Below are positions 43,421 through 54,441 of a stretch of 64,000 nt of DNA, one piece after another. The stretch is from Pinus tabuliformis (lineage: Eukaryota > Streptophyta > Pinopsida > Pinales > Pinaceae). Where the stretch lies: contig CM062817.1 in NCBI GenBank assembly GCA_031772625.1, positions 952,590,842 through 952,654,841 of the forward strand, in the 5' to 3' direction. The notes under the pieces were generated by a model. The model was not told the origin of the DNA and ran no database searches. It saw only the letters and a program-made list of their open reading frames with translations. Numbering within the stretch: position 1 is the first letter of the stretch; the number at the start of each line of letters is the position of its first letter. Made by a program: the position numbers and the translations under genes.

Positions 43421-43534
43421 CATAAAAGATCTACTTGCTGCCTTATCTAGGTCCTAAAAGAGATCCCTCATATGTTGTTTTAGGCCGCAGTTTGAGAAGG
43501 GTTTTTCATGTGTCCTAATTGTTATGAGTGCAAT

Positions 43535-43610
43535 ACCTAGCCATAGTCCTAATGGGAGGACCATAGTCTTTACCTAGTCGCAGTCCTATTGGGAGGACCA
43601 GAGTCTTTAC
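43535..43610 (+). repeat. 37-bp tandem duplication
   Basis: Two units sharing ACCTAG, CAGTCCTA or CATAGTCCTA, and TGGGAGGACCA. Confidence 0.75.
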
Positions 43611-43699
43611 CTAGCGCAGATAATGAGAAGAGTTCTTCGCAGTCCTAGAGGATCTCTAGCTATCAAAGAGTGTAACCAGACGCTGCCTAAACACTATCC

Positions 43700-44330
43700 T
43701 AGTGGTGTCATAACAACAGAGAAAGAAGGGGCATAACACAGTCCATGGAGAGGCCTGTCTCAGCCCTCATGACTGTGCAACAATAAGAGGAAGACACTGT
43801 TGTTCAAGGGTAAAGATAACTCAACCTTACTTGTTGCTAGGCTAGTTTGCAAGCCATAGCCAACAGCATGGAGGACTAAACACAATGAAAATAGAGTGCA
43901 ACACAATGAACAGTATGGTGCATCACATAATGTAATAAGATGTAGCATGGTTGTATTTTCAACATCAGCATGGTTGTATTGACAGTATGTTTGGGTGGAG
44001 CATACTTGGATGTATGCTCCATGGTAAATGTAGTGACTGTTGTGGGTAGCATGGATGAAGTACAGTGCAACATAATGGTAAAACATGGTGATGATGGGCG
44101 TGTAGATATAGCAGCAACTCGATGCATTGCAGCAACTAGTTGATGATGAGTACAACATGATGATGTGGTATTGCTGAGTGATGGGAGAATCATAGTGATG
44201 AGAGTAGTTGAGTTATTGGTTGCAGCATAGTGTTAGGTGCAACATGATGATGAGGTGCATCACAGTGATGGGTGCACCTTGAAAGTTCAGTTGAAGCAAT
44301 ATGTCTTCACCTAAGATCAGATCAACTACC
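43700..44330. repeat. Imperfect short-motif repeat tract
   Basis: Scattered copies of GTAGCATGGTTGTATT-like, GCAACATGATGATGA-like and GGTGCATCACAGTGATGG-like words. The low-complexity character explains the long frames on the minus strand. Confidence 0.5.
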
Positions 44331-44799
44331 TCATTATGTTATCTTCATGGTGAAGATCTCTACTCTTATCTTGTCAAGTCAAAGTGTTGACTTCTGATGT
44401 ATATGTACTATCTCTCTCTCACAACATATTGTGTCCTCTTGTCTTGGCTTGTTTTCTGCGATTTATCTTTAGGTCCTATCTTCATTTTACTATCATGCTA
44501 AATGTGATTGCTAATCTGGAATTGATATTGAGCTAATAAGGAAAATTGAAGTAAATTTTCTCTCAGCATAGAACATACGTAAAGTTAACACTTCTCTAGT
44601 ATGTGTCCATCACTTTAAATAACACAGCCAATTGGGGCATTTATAGAAGAAAACATAATAGAAATGACCATTGAAGCAATATGAAATGAATTAGAATGAG
44701 CTATGTTAATGGTCAAAAATGTTGTTATCGAGCATAACAAGCTACCGAAATTAAACCAAGATAAAAGGAGTTAAATTTGAAAGATAAAAGAGCACAAAC

Positions 44800-45039
44800 C
44801 TCAACATGCCCATGCCATAGAAATTCCATTGTTGAGTAGTAAATCGGCTTGTGGATAAGATATGTTCATTTTGATTTCGAGACAATGCATTAGCTTCTGC
44901 ATTTATATGCCTGACCAGCTTTTCACCTTCGACCATTTGATGCCCAACAGTGGAATTTGCAGGTGTCCTGAAGGTACCTGTGAACAATGGCCTTCTACAT
45001 GTTGGACATGAGTATGTCTCTCCAAGGCCTTGGTCCAAC
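44800..45039 (-). pseudogene. RIN2/RIN3-like RING E3 ligase exon
   Basis: An 80-codon minus-strand exon after ATATTTTCAG and before GTTTGTGC. It starts LDQGLGETYSCPTCRRPLF, the end of the RING-H2 domain of plant RIN2/RIN3 (AMFR/gp78-type) ligases, with the last two zinc ligands CPTC. It continues through a linker (VEGEKLVRHINAEANALSRN) with no stop. RIN2/3 are membrane-bound ligases that act in immune signalling in Arabidopsis. Neighbouring exons (transmembrane region, first RING half, CUE domain) were not found; upstream sequence is replaced by repeats. Hence probably a gene fragment, although this exon itself is intact. Confidence 0.65.
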
Positions 45040-45059
45040 CTGAAAATATTTTTAAGATC

Positions 45060-45180
45060 TATCAGAAGAACCCATATTGCATCCTTAGCAAATTAATGGG
45101 AAACCAGAATCCTCTGCAAGAACCCATCCTCTGCAAGATCTATCAGAAGAACCCATATTGCATCTTTCGTAAAATCAAAA
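45060..45180 (+). repeat. Local duplication in the intron-like flank
   Basis: AGATCTATCAGAAGAACCCA followed by TATTGCATC occurs at about 45056 and again at about 45137. Confidence 0.75.
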
Positions 45181-45182
45181 TG

Positions 45183-45370
45183 AATCCTCTGCTTTTTCTA
45201 AAAACAAAATGATATTTTTTGAACAACCGCTTTTGACTCTACTTTTTTTGAAACTATAATGATAGGCCTATGATGGTGTAATCATTCATATTTCAAATTA
45301 TAAAATACTAAATCAGTTATAAGTTCTTCAAACATATCTAAGCCAGCCCTCCTACGTTTTGAAATCTAGC
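45183..45370 (+). repeat. Block X, copy 0 (flank of the LINE fragment)
   Basis: About 180 bp starting near CTTTTTCTAAAAACAAAATG and ending CCCTCCTACGTTTTGAAATC. It recurs at about 46451-46640 and 48500-48690. The first LINE fragment lies exactly between copies 0 and 1. Confidence 0.8.
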
Positions 45371-45439
45371 GTATCATTTTTTTCTCTTTCGATCAATCAT
45401 TCAACATCTTCCCTTTTTAGTCATTTTTTGTCTCTACTC

Positions 45440-46250
45440 TTTCTCTTGGTAGCTAAGGGCTTAAGTAGATCTATAAGAGAAGCCAAGAGATCAAATGGTT
45501 TAAACGGAATTAAAATAGGGATCTCTTTTACCGTGAATCATGTTTTATTTGTGAACAATGTCTTGTTGTTTATAAATGGATCTGTTTGGAAAGCAAGTAA
45601 ACTAAGAGAGATTTTGGACAGTTGCAATATGGGTTCAGAGATGGAAATAAACTTCCAAATCAACCACTCGTTTTAATGGTTTGAATGAAGAATAAGAACA
45701 AAGGGGCCTTCTCTATTTCCATATATGTTATTTATTTTTAATGTGGGGTCAAATACATGGGTTTAAAACTTGAAGCCCAATGACTACAAGAAAAAAGATT
45801 GGGGATGGCTGTTGGAAAAGTTGTAAGCTCAAATTCCACATTGGAGTAACAAATAGCTGTCACTTGGAGAGCAATTGACATTGGTCAAATCAATATTAAT
45901 GTCATCCCAGTATTTTGGCAAGCTCCCTAAATTCAACGTTCATTGTTCCCTGATTCCAAAGAAAGATAGGCTAGAATCCTTTGCAGAATTCAGACTCGTC
46001 TCTTTGTGCAATTGCATGTAAAAAATTGTTTCAAATATTCTAGCCTCCAAAATATTTTTTTATTATTATCAGAAATGCCATTTCTCGAGAGCAGTTTGGC
46101 TTTCTTGGAGATAGGCAACTTTATGAAGCAATTGGTGCTTCCCAAGAAGGGCTTCACACAAGAAAATCTAAAAAGTGCAAGGCAACAATTTTAAAACTTC
46201 ACCTCTTCAAGGACTATGATCAAGTTCTATCACACAGGGCCATGTATCCT
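45440..46250 (+). pseudogene. Rearranged LINE reverse transcriptase fragment, copy 1
   Basis: First part: L1-type RT palm and thumb (EAKRSNGLNGIKIG, VNHVLFVNNVLLF in place of FADD, MEINFQINHSF, then LKPNDYKKKDWGWLLEKL and a LTLVKSILMSSQ-like stretch). From about 45925 the sequence jumps back to the RT N-terminal part (LIPKKDRLESFAEFR, then ISREQFGFLGDRQLYEAIGA in the next frame and KLHLFKDYDQV for motif A). The order is thus C-terminal half before N-terminal half. The catalytic DD is NN and motif A has lost its first Asp, so it is dead. The same rearranged order is present in copy 2. Confidence 0.7.
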
Positions 46251-47556
46251 ACTTTTCCATGAGTTCAACATGTAAATTAGTTGAAACACGACATGTCTTC
46301 TACATGCCTATGAGAAATTTCTGTATAGCCTCAACTTTTGAAGTGATTGAAATAATTTTTCTAAGAAGATTCAAAACTGTAGAATCCTTCATTTGTTTTT
46401 TAAATATAACATATTATTTTATAACCTTTGACTATTTTTCGTAAAACAAAAAATGAATCCTCTACTTTTTCTAAAAACAAAATGGTGTTTTTTGAACAAC
46501 CTCTTTTGACTCCATTTTTTTAAACTAGAATGATTGGTCGTAATCATTCATATTTCAAATTAGAAAATACTAAATTATTCTTAAGTTATTAATGCATTTC
46601 TAAGCCAGCCCTCCTACGTTTTGAAATCTTCCTTTCTATAAAACAACAATTGAATAATGTGGATTTTATTGTAAATATGGGTAGCAAAAGTCCCTATCCA
46701 AAAAGATGAAATTAGCATAATCCCAGGACAAGATTAAAACAAGCTCTATCTACTTGGAATGAGATATCGATCCCCCTTCTTAAACTGCTAGTTTCACTTC
46801 CTTACTCAACTCCGCTGCCCTTTTCATCTCGTCTCCTTCTCTTCGCATGAGTTGTTTCATTGTAGTTATCAAGTCATCTTTGTTGGGCACTATGGTGTCA
46901 CCTTCACAAAACCTAATTCCCACCTTGAGATAATCAACTGATAATGCATCAATAAAGTATTGATCTGCATGCATGGGCCACGTTATCAGTGGGACTCCCA
47001 TTGTGATGCTCTCTAGGGTAGAATTCCACCCATGATGGTTAAGAAAACCTCCAACAGAGGGGTGTGAGAGGATGAAGAGATGGAGTGCCCAAACTCTGAT
47101 TATCAAGCCTCTTCCCTTAATTCTCTCTTCAAAACCTTGAGGAAGTATGCCATATTCATCAGAAGACATACTACTAGGTGGATCCCTGATGACCCAAATG
47201 AAGGAATATTAACTTGCCTCCAGCCTTGCTGCCATCTCCTCTATTTGTTTATTTGAGACAAAGGTCTGGCTGCCAAAGAAAATATAGATAACAGACTTAT
47301 CTTTCTGAGAATCCAACCATTGCAGACATATCAATTCTTTGATTAAAGTGGGTTTCCCTCTCTCAATCATGTTTGTTCCCCACTCCAACCTAAAAACATC
47401 AGGAGGAAGCAGAGGATCTATAGACCAAACATGCCTACCAAAAGCAACCATGTGCAGATGATCTATATAAACGACTTCTAGATCATAGAAAGTATTGATA
47501 AGGGTACCCCAACTTTCCACATTCAAATCCATGTTATATCTCAAGAATTTAGATAT
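45513..47556. repeat. Tandem duplication unit 1 (about 2.05 kb)
   Basis: Holds the LINE fragment, block X copy 1 and the 3' part of UGT copy 1. Aligns with 47563-49610 over its whole length with few differences. The junction near 47556 cuts the UGT reading frame, so unit 2 carries the ancestral, longer UGT. Confidence 0.85.
46780..47556 (-). pseudogene. UDP-glycosyltransferase (UGT) pseudogene, copy 1, 5'-truncated
   Basis: C-terminal half of a plant family 1 glycosyltransferase that transfers sugar from UDP-sugar to small molecules. The PSPG box is at about 47100-46960 ([44 protein letters not shown]). HCGWNS has become HHGWNS and the usual WAPQ is WALH. One in-frame TAA lies near 47211 after ARLEAS; TAA at 46780-46782 ends it. 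The N-terminal acceptor domain is cut off by the duplication junction. Confidence 0.85.
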
Positions 47557-47559
47557 TCA

Positions 47560-48300
47560 CGGTAAAATAGGGATCTCTTTTATCGTGAATCATGTTTTGT
47601 TTGTGAACACTGTCATGTGGTTTATAAATGGATCTGTTTGGAAAGCAAGTAAACTGAGAGAGATTTTGGATAGTTGCAATATGGGTTCAGAGATGGAAAT
47701 AAACTTCCAAATCAACCACTCATTTTAATGGTTTGAATGAAGAATAAGAACAAAGGGGCCTTCTCTATTTCCATATATGTTATTTATTTTCAATGTGGGG
47801 TCAAACACATGGGTTTAAAACTTGAAGCCCAATGACTACAAGAAAAAATATTGGGGATGGCTGTTGGAAAAGTTGTAAGCTCAAATTCCACATTGGAGTA
47901 ACAAATAGCTGTCACTTGGAGAACAATTGACATTGGTCAAATCAATATTAATGTCATCCCAGTATTTTGGCAAGCTCCCTAAATTCAACGTTCATTGTGC
48001 CCTGATTCCAAAGAAAGATAGGCTAGAATCCTTTGTAGAATTCAGACTCATCTCTTTGTGCAACTGCATGTACAAAATTGTTTCAAATATTCTAGCCTCC
48101 AAAATATTTTTTTATTATTATCACAGATACCATTTCTCAAGAGCAGTTTGGATTTCTTGGAGATAGGCAACTTTATGAAGCAATTGGTGCTTCCCAAGAA
48201 GGGCTTTACACAAGAAAATCTAAAAAGTGCAAGGCAACAATTTTAAAACTTCACCTCTTCAAGGACTATGATCAAGTTCTATCACACAGGGCCATGTATC
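47560..48300 (+). pseudogene. Rearranged LINE reverse transcriptase fragment, copy 2
   Basis: Near-identical partner of 45513-46250. It contains VNHVLFVNTVMWFINGSVWK, then LIPKKDRLESFVEFRLISLC and the ISREQFGF-type stretch. Same inverted order of RT halves. Confidence 0.7.
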
Positions 48301-49610
48301 CTACTTTTCCATGAGTTCAACATGTAAATTAGTTGAAACACGACATGTCTTCTACATGCCTATGAGAAATTTATGTATAGCCTCAACTTTTGAAGTGATT
48401 AAAATAATTTTTCTAAGAAGATTCAAAACTGTAGAATCCTTCATTTGTTTTTTAAATGTAACATATTATTTTAATAACCTTTGACTATTTTTCATAAAAC
48501 AAAAAATGAATCCTCTACTTTTTCTAAAAACAAAATGGTGTTTTTTGAACAACCGCTTTTGACTCCATTTTTTTAAACTAGAATGATTGGTCGTAATCAT
48601 TCATGTTTCAAATCAGAAAATACTAAATCAGTTCTTAAGTTATTCATGGATTTCTAAGCTAGCCCTCCTACATTTTGAAATATTCCTTTGTATAAAGCAG
48701 CAATTGAATAAATATGGATTTTATTGCAAATATGGGCAGCAAAGTCCCTATCCAAAAAGATGAAATTAGCATAAGCCCAGGACAAGATTAAAACAAGCTC
48801 TATCTACTTGTAATGATATATGGATCCCCCTTCTTAAACTGCTAGTTTCACTTCCTTTCTCAACTCCTCTTCCCTTTTCATCTTGTCTCCTTCTCTTCGC
48901 ATAAGTTGTTTCATTGCAGTTATCAAGTCATCTTTATTGGGCACTATGGTGTCACCTTAACAAAACCTAATTCCCACCTTGAGATAATCAACTAATAATG
49001 CATCAATATAGTATTGATCTACAGTCATGGGCCACGTTATCAGTGGGATTCCCATTGTGATGCTCTCTAGGGTAGAATTCCACCCACAATGGTTAAGAAA
49101 ACCTCCAACAGAGGGGTGTGAGAGGACCAAGAGATGGAGTGCCCAAACTCTGATTATCAAACCTCTTCCCTTCATTCTCTCTTGAAAACCTTTGAGGAAG
49201 CATGCTATATTCATCAGAAGACATACTACTAGGTTGATTCCTGATGACCCAAATGATGGAATATTCACTTGCCTCCAGCCTTGATCCCATCTCCTCTATT
49301 TGTTTATTTGAGACAAAGGTCTGGTCGCCAAGGAAAATATAGATAACATACTTATCCTTCTGAGAATCCAACCATTGCAAACATATTGATTATTTGATTA
49401 AAGTGGGTTTCCCTCTCTCAATCATGTTTGTTCCCCACTCCAACCCGAAAACATCAGGAGGAAGCAAAGGACCTACAGACCAAACATGCCTACCAAAAAC
49501 AACCCTATGCAGATGATCTATATAAACGACTTCTACATCATAGAAAATATTGATAAGGGTACCCCAACTTTCCACATTCAAATCCATGTTATATCTCACG
49601 AATTTAATGA
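47563..49610. repeat. Tandem duplication unit 2
   Basis: Second copy of the 2.05-kb unit. Block X copy 2 is at about 48500-48690. Confidence 0.85.
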
Positions 49611-50095
49611 CAATATTTGAATTCTTGTACCTACAAAAAAGGGGGGAGATTTGATACCGGGGAAAACTAATAGGGTGAGGTAGATCAAGAATATGGACTG
49701 CATCATTATCTGTTGATACTTGTTCATGTGGCATGTATTTCTAGAGAGCATGAATGACAAAAGCAGAAAAAGCAGTGATGGGGTAGAATACTATCCTAGG
49801 TATGTCGAGCTTGGTAGCTATTTTCTGAGTCCATCTAAGGAAGAAATTGTTGATAATGCAAACAGGAGGGCGGAACCCATCTAAGATCTTCTTCTGATGG
49901 TCGAACCAATCTTTTATTGGATGATCGATCTCCTTGATTGAATACATGAATAGTGGAAAGAGATGAAGGGAGGGAAATTGCTATGTGTTTTCACATCCCG
50001 AGGGAATTCCTTGGGTAGGAGGAAAGGGGATGATAAGAGGTTGAATGCGAAGGCCCTCTGTAGAAGATGTTTGCAAGAGATAATTAAGGAGGGAT
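48834..50095 (-). pseudogene. UGT pseudogene, copy 2 (nearly full length)
   Basis: The longer copy starts in a decayed N-terminal region (QTSSTEGLRIQPLIIPFPPT, about 50090-50010) and continues through IKDWFDHQKKILDGFRPPV, WTQKIATKLDIPRIVFYP, GRHVWSVGPLLPPD and the PSPG box ([25 protein letters not shown] intact). The upstream motif spacing resembles UGT89-type enzymes. Stops occur after SGCENT, VIHAL, PTLIK and GIRFC, and a frameshift occurs near 49200. The initiator region is not found. About 420 of the usual 470 residues can be traced. Confidence 0.85.
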
Positions 50096-52780
50096 TAATT
50101 TTGTGGAGTCGTGAGGACCGTTAGCGAGAGCTCATGAGACACGAGAGACTGGAAAGATCAAGAATATGAATGTATATGTTCTAGAATACATAATTTGGGG
50201 TGCAACTCATCGTTTTGAAGTCCTCATATATGGATTGTTAGAGAGGAAAATTAGTGTTGATTATGTATGTTAGGAGATAGTATAAGGGGATAATAAGTTT
50301 GGCATGTGATTACAGTCTGAGAATATAGGAAATGGGGTGGAGATCCAGATCTATTATGTCTTTATTTTCATCCGCTAAATATGGATGGAAAAAGAGAAAA
50401 TAGTACATGTGGGCATAAATAGAGAGGAGGTGGGAAATATCCCAAATCAAGTAGACCATTTTTAATTGAAGAAGACATGAAAAAGCCAAAATGATATCAA
50501 AATACCTATTATGGTAGTTAGATGAGACCATTTATATAAGAGACAAGGGAGAGAAAAAATAGGTAAGCCATATCTTATTATGAAGTATGATTTTATAACC
50601 AACCTTCAATAAGAATATGGGATGGAGGGTTATGGAGAAGTCAAGGGAAGACTACAATGAAAGTAATATATGAAAGTTGAATGTTAAACCTTCATAAAGT
50701 TAGCATTAGAAGAGAAACCCATTAAAGAAATATGGTGTTATCTAAAAGGCATTCAAAATACTTGATAGAAACAAAGTAAGCTATGTCGCAAAGGATTTTG
50801 GCTAAAAAGAGTTGCTTGATTACAACTTTATTTCTACTACACAAAATGAGACCAATTTACATGTTATTAACAATAATAAGGTAGTGATAATTTTTTTTAT
50901 CAAATGAATAAAAAATACCTTATCATAAAGGAAGAAAACTACATTTACCCATCATAAGGTCACAAGGATTTCAAACTCTAGCAAAGAACATCTAATTTGT
51001 ATATGGAAGAAACATGGTTGCCTTTCATATGACAGTCCACTCACCTGAAGTCTTCATATAGAAACATGGTTTCCTTTCATATGACCTCCTCACATTCCCA
51101 GGAGACCCTACAAAAAATATATGATATCTGAATCATAAAATGTTGCTTCGAAAAATTCACATGCTTTTGGGTATGAAATTTAGCATTACTAAAATTTGGT
51201 TGTATTTTGTTTAGCACATGACAGGGGTAAAACAAATTCTTTTTGTTTTCATTTAAAAAGTGATTATGCAAAACAAATCAACATATAACAAAAAATTTTG
51301 CACAAACATATAGAACATGTAATAAAATCCGAAGTAAAACACTCTTTAACAAGCTTACTTAGATTCAACAAATATATCATCCCATGGTGAACAACAAGAC
51401 TATTTTAACTTAAAACTTTTTTACTAGACTTGTTGGTAGATCATACACTGTTAGTCTTGAGCTTTCAATATATTTACGATGCTAGAACAGTAATAAATTG
51501 TCCCTGATAACCCGAGGTAACACATTGTTTATGGTTTATAGAGGTGAGGGAAGAAAATAAATACGACCGGTGCCCATAGATGACAATATATTTGTGTTAG
51601 GGTAACTTTCTCTTAGATAGAGGATTTAGGAATGATTCTTTGGAGGCCTTGAACTGGTCAACTCTATTCTATATTACTAGAATATTTGTTTGATTATTAC
51701 ATCAATAGAAATATGAACATGTGCAGAACAAACATAGACACTTTTTACTGCGTAAATTACCAATTCAAGAAACATCTCCAATCCTACCCATTGTGTATAT
51801 AAAGACATCCCCCATCCCATTGTATTACATATGCCTCCTAATTTTGAAAATTACTTCTGATCAGTAATAGCTCATTCTAAGGGAATTTCTTTCATCAGTT
51901 TGTTGTATTCCTATTTCCATTTGGATGTTTCTTGTTCTGTCTTGAATATAAGCAACTAGGCATTACATTTCATTTCATTGATTGGTTGACGTGAGAGCCA
52001 CCTTTGCTGACATTATCAATAGTTGAAAGTATTATTATCCAAGACAAGTGATGAAGTCAAGCAACTTGTTTCTGCATAGTTTTCTCTATGCAATGCAGCT
52101 TTTAGGGCAAATTTCTTAAATCACTCTCAGAAAGAATTACTGAGACAAAAAGTAGTAGGCATAGACCACTATACTGCCACTCTATTCAGTTGTTGATTAC
52201 AAATCCTAAAAATTGACAATGTCTGTTAGGGATACATTTCTACACTCAGATGAAAGAAAACATAGGAAAATATGCTCAGTTTCAATGGCAACCTCATTTA
52301 TTCCTTAAATTCCAAGGAAACCTTGGTTAACTAGTGAGCTCCTGGGGCCCAAATTCCACAATTCTCACTATGGTGTGCTCAACCAGAATGAAATTTCAAA
52401 AAGGAATGAGGCCTCTTTGATTTCACACAAATATAACACCACAAAGAATTCTAAGAGCAAGCATGCATCCCGAGGTCTCTAATTTGTGACTCTGCCCGTG
52501 ACATGAAAAATAGAGGTGAATATTCACAGAAAATACACAACTAAATGAGCTCTATATCCTTCTAATTTATATACAATGTATATTAATCATGATATAAGAA
52601 AGCTAGTTCAGAATTCCGAAAATAAACCAAAAATAGAGAGATGGGCCACAAAGGGAAAATTTTGTCAATGTCATCTCCTAGGGTTTTAGCAAAGAACAAA
52701 AATTCAATCAGATTCGATAAAGAAGTATAATTAAGACATAAACCCCTAATTTTAATTTAGGTTCCATACCTAAACATGCA
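50096..52780. other. Long stretch without recognisable gene
   Basis: AT-rich with short frames. Near 51010-51090 a local duplication of AGAAACATGG(T)TTGCCTTTCATATGAC is present. No domain, splice pattern or TSD-bounded insertion was recognised. Confidence 0.4.
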
Positions 52781-52789
52781 ACAAATAGT

Positions 52790-54420
52790 CATAATTTTAG
52801 TTCTGGCCATATTGTGGAAATATTACCCTTGTCGTGGTTGTTGGAAATCATGGAGACGTTGGATGGAGCAAGGGCTATGGGAACCCTCCATTTTGCAGTG
52901 AATGGAATGATAGTCATAATGTCAAATTGAGAGTTGTGTGTCTGGTAAAGAATGGTTTCCAAGCCTCTCAGTGGTAATAATAAATTCATGAAAACCCAAC
53001 CGCCCATCTCCATTAGCCTTCATAGATAGATAAAGTTGGTGATGGAGTGCAGTCCGGGTAGAGAAATCCTCATTTTTAGCACCGTGTAATGCCATACCCA
53101 TGTACCCATATCATTAAGCATATAAGATGCAAACCCCCATGCAAAAAATATCGTCCGATAATCCTCTCTCAAAACAGATGTTCCATGACCTTCGACCCTG
53201 CTGCTCCCTAGGAAAGAGACAAGTACTCTGACACATCCAACCCAAATTTGTCAGTAAATACAAGGCCCTTGCTCAGGCCTCCTAGGTTCACCGCAAATGT
53301 AATTTGATTCGCTATTTCGAATCTCTGGCATGAGCCTAAATGCCCCAGATAAGTCGATAATCCCATAGCCCTGAACAAGGAGTCCAGCTTCACCACAATC
53401 TTGGCATGACTCCCCACCAAGATAGCTAGTGTTGTCCTTAGCCCCTTGTTACACAACATTTTTTCATTGTCCCTGTACTCCCTATCCACGATCCTGGAGG
53501 ACATCTACAGTGAACCCGACATGCTTTCCCATTGTGAAGAAACTCCTGGTATATCCCTCTTCATGAGCTTAATAATTCCCCTTTGCATCATTTCCCAAGA
53601 ATCTTCCTTTTATCCTAGTTTACAAGACCGACGCTACTGACCAGTTTCCTCCTCGCGCCAGCTTTTAGATATTAAAACTAGCCCTAGCACCATATGGAGC
53701 GACTCAGCCCTTTTCCAGTCGTGCCAATCATCTTTTGGCAAGTTTTTTAAATATGGAGTCGAAGTCTGGTAGATGGTTGGGCTGGATGGAGCCAAGGAAG
53801 TCAGTTTGGGCTCCTTTCCCCTATTAGGATGGAATAGACTCAAGAGATAAGACCTTCTCCCATGATGAGAGGAACCATCTGTCATCTATCCAAGCTATAT
53901 AAGCCTCTCTTTTCCCAAGCAAAACTAGTTTTCGAGTGAGTTTGAATGATCAACAAGTCATTTATAGCCTGTAGATTTCTAGTGTATGTTTGAGGGATAA
54001 TAGTGTGTTTTGGTTTGGTTTGAGACTAAGGGGAAGAGGCCTTGAAACATCGATTGTTGGGGCTATCCCTGAGATGTTAACAGAAGTGTGGGAACCCGCA
54101 TACGTCGGAGGAGACCAACAATGTCAAGGCATTGGTTGTAATCTCTTTCTGTTTTTTATGAATACAACTATTGATTGATTTCCTACATGAAGTGTTATTT
54201 TACATATTTATGGCATAATGTTCCTTAGGAAGGAAACAAAAGATAAATGGAGTGAGGAAGCAGGATCATCACAAAGCAGAATAGTGTTCTAGGAGGTATG
54301 CCATCTTAACTGATTCTAGGTTAAGGATATTTTCCATAAATGGTTTGTTTGTGGCTAGACCTACCCTCTCAGGCTAGAGGAATTGTTTGTGTCTGCACTG
54401 AGAATTTACCCTGCACCACA
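52790..54420 (+). mobile_element. Probable 5' LTR (right part) of a Tat/Ogre-like Gypsy element
   Basis: Inferred from what follows: the primer site at 54423 and gag-protease downstream. The segment has a TATA box (TATATAAG, 53896-53903), a GC-richer upstream region and a poly(A)-signal-like tract (TTATGAATACAACTATTG) near 54157, then ends CTGCACCACA. The left LTR border and a matching 3' LTR were not found, so the coordinates are approximate. Reading frames on the minus strand inside it are not supported as genes. Confidence 0.5.
53896..53903 (+). promoter_or_regulatory. TATA box of the putative LTR
   Basis: CTATATAAGCC in a typical U3 position about 520 bp before the LTR end. Confidence 0.5.
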
Positions 54421-54422
54421 AA

Positions 54423-54441
54423 TTGGTGACTCCGTTGGGGA
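54423..54441 (+). other. Primer binding site of Tat/Ogre-like element
   Basis: TTGGTGACTCCGTTGGGGA, close to the TTGGCGACTCCGCTGGGGA-type site of plant Tat/Ogre elements (as I recall, Arg tRNA). Both differences are C to T. Confidence 0.65.

Noticed and set aside
43760-44193. Minus-strand frames of 132 and 105 codons
   Set aside because: Overlapping frames over a low-complexity CATGATGATG-type repeat tract; Cys/His-rich look is a by-product of the repeat.
53208-53885. Minus-strand frames of 98 and 83 codons
   Set aside because: They lie in the putative LTR upstream of the Tat-type primer site and show no family resemblance.
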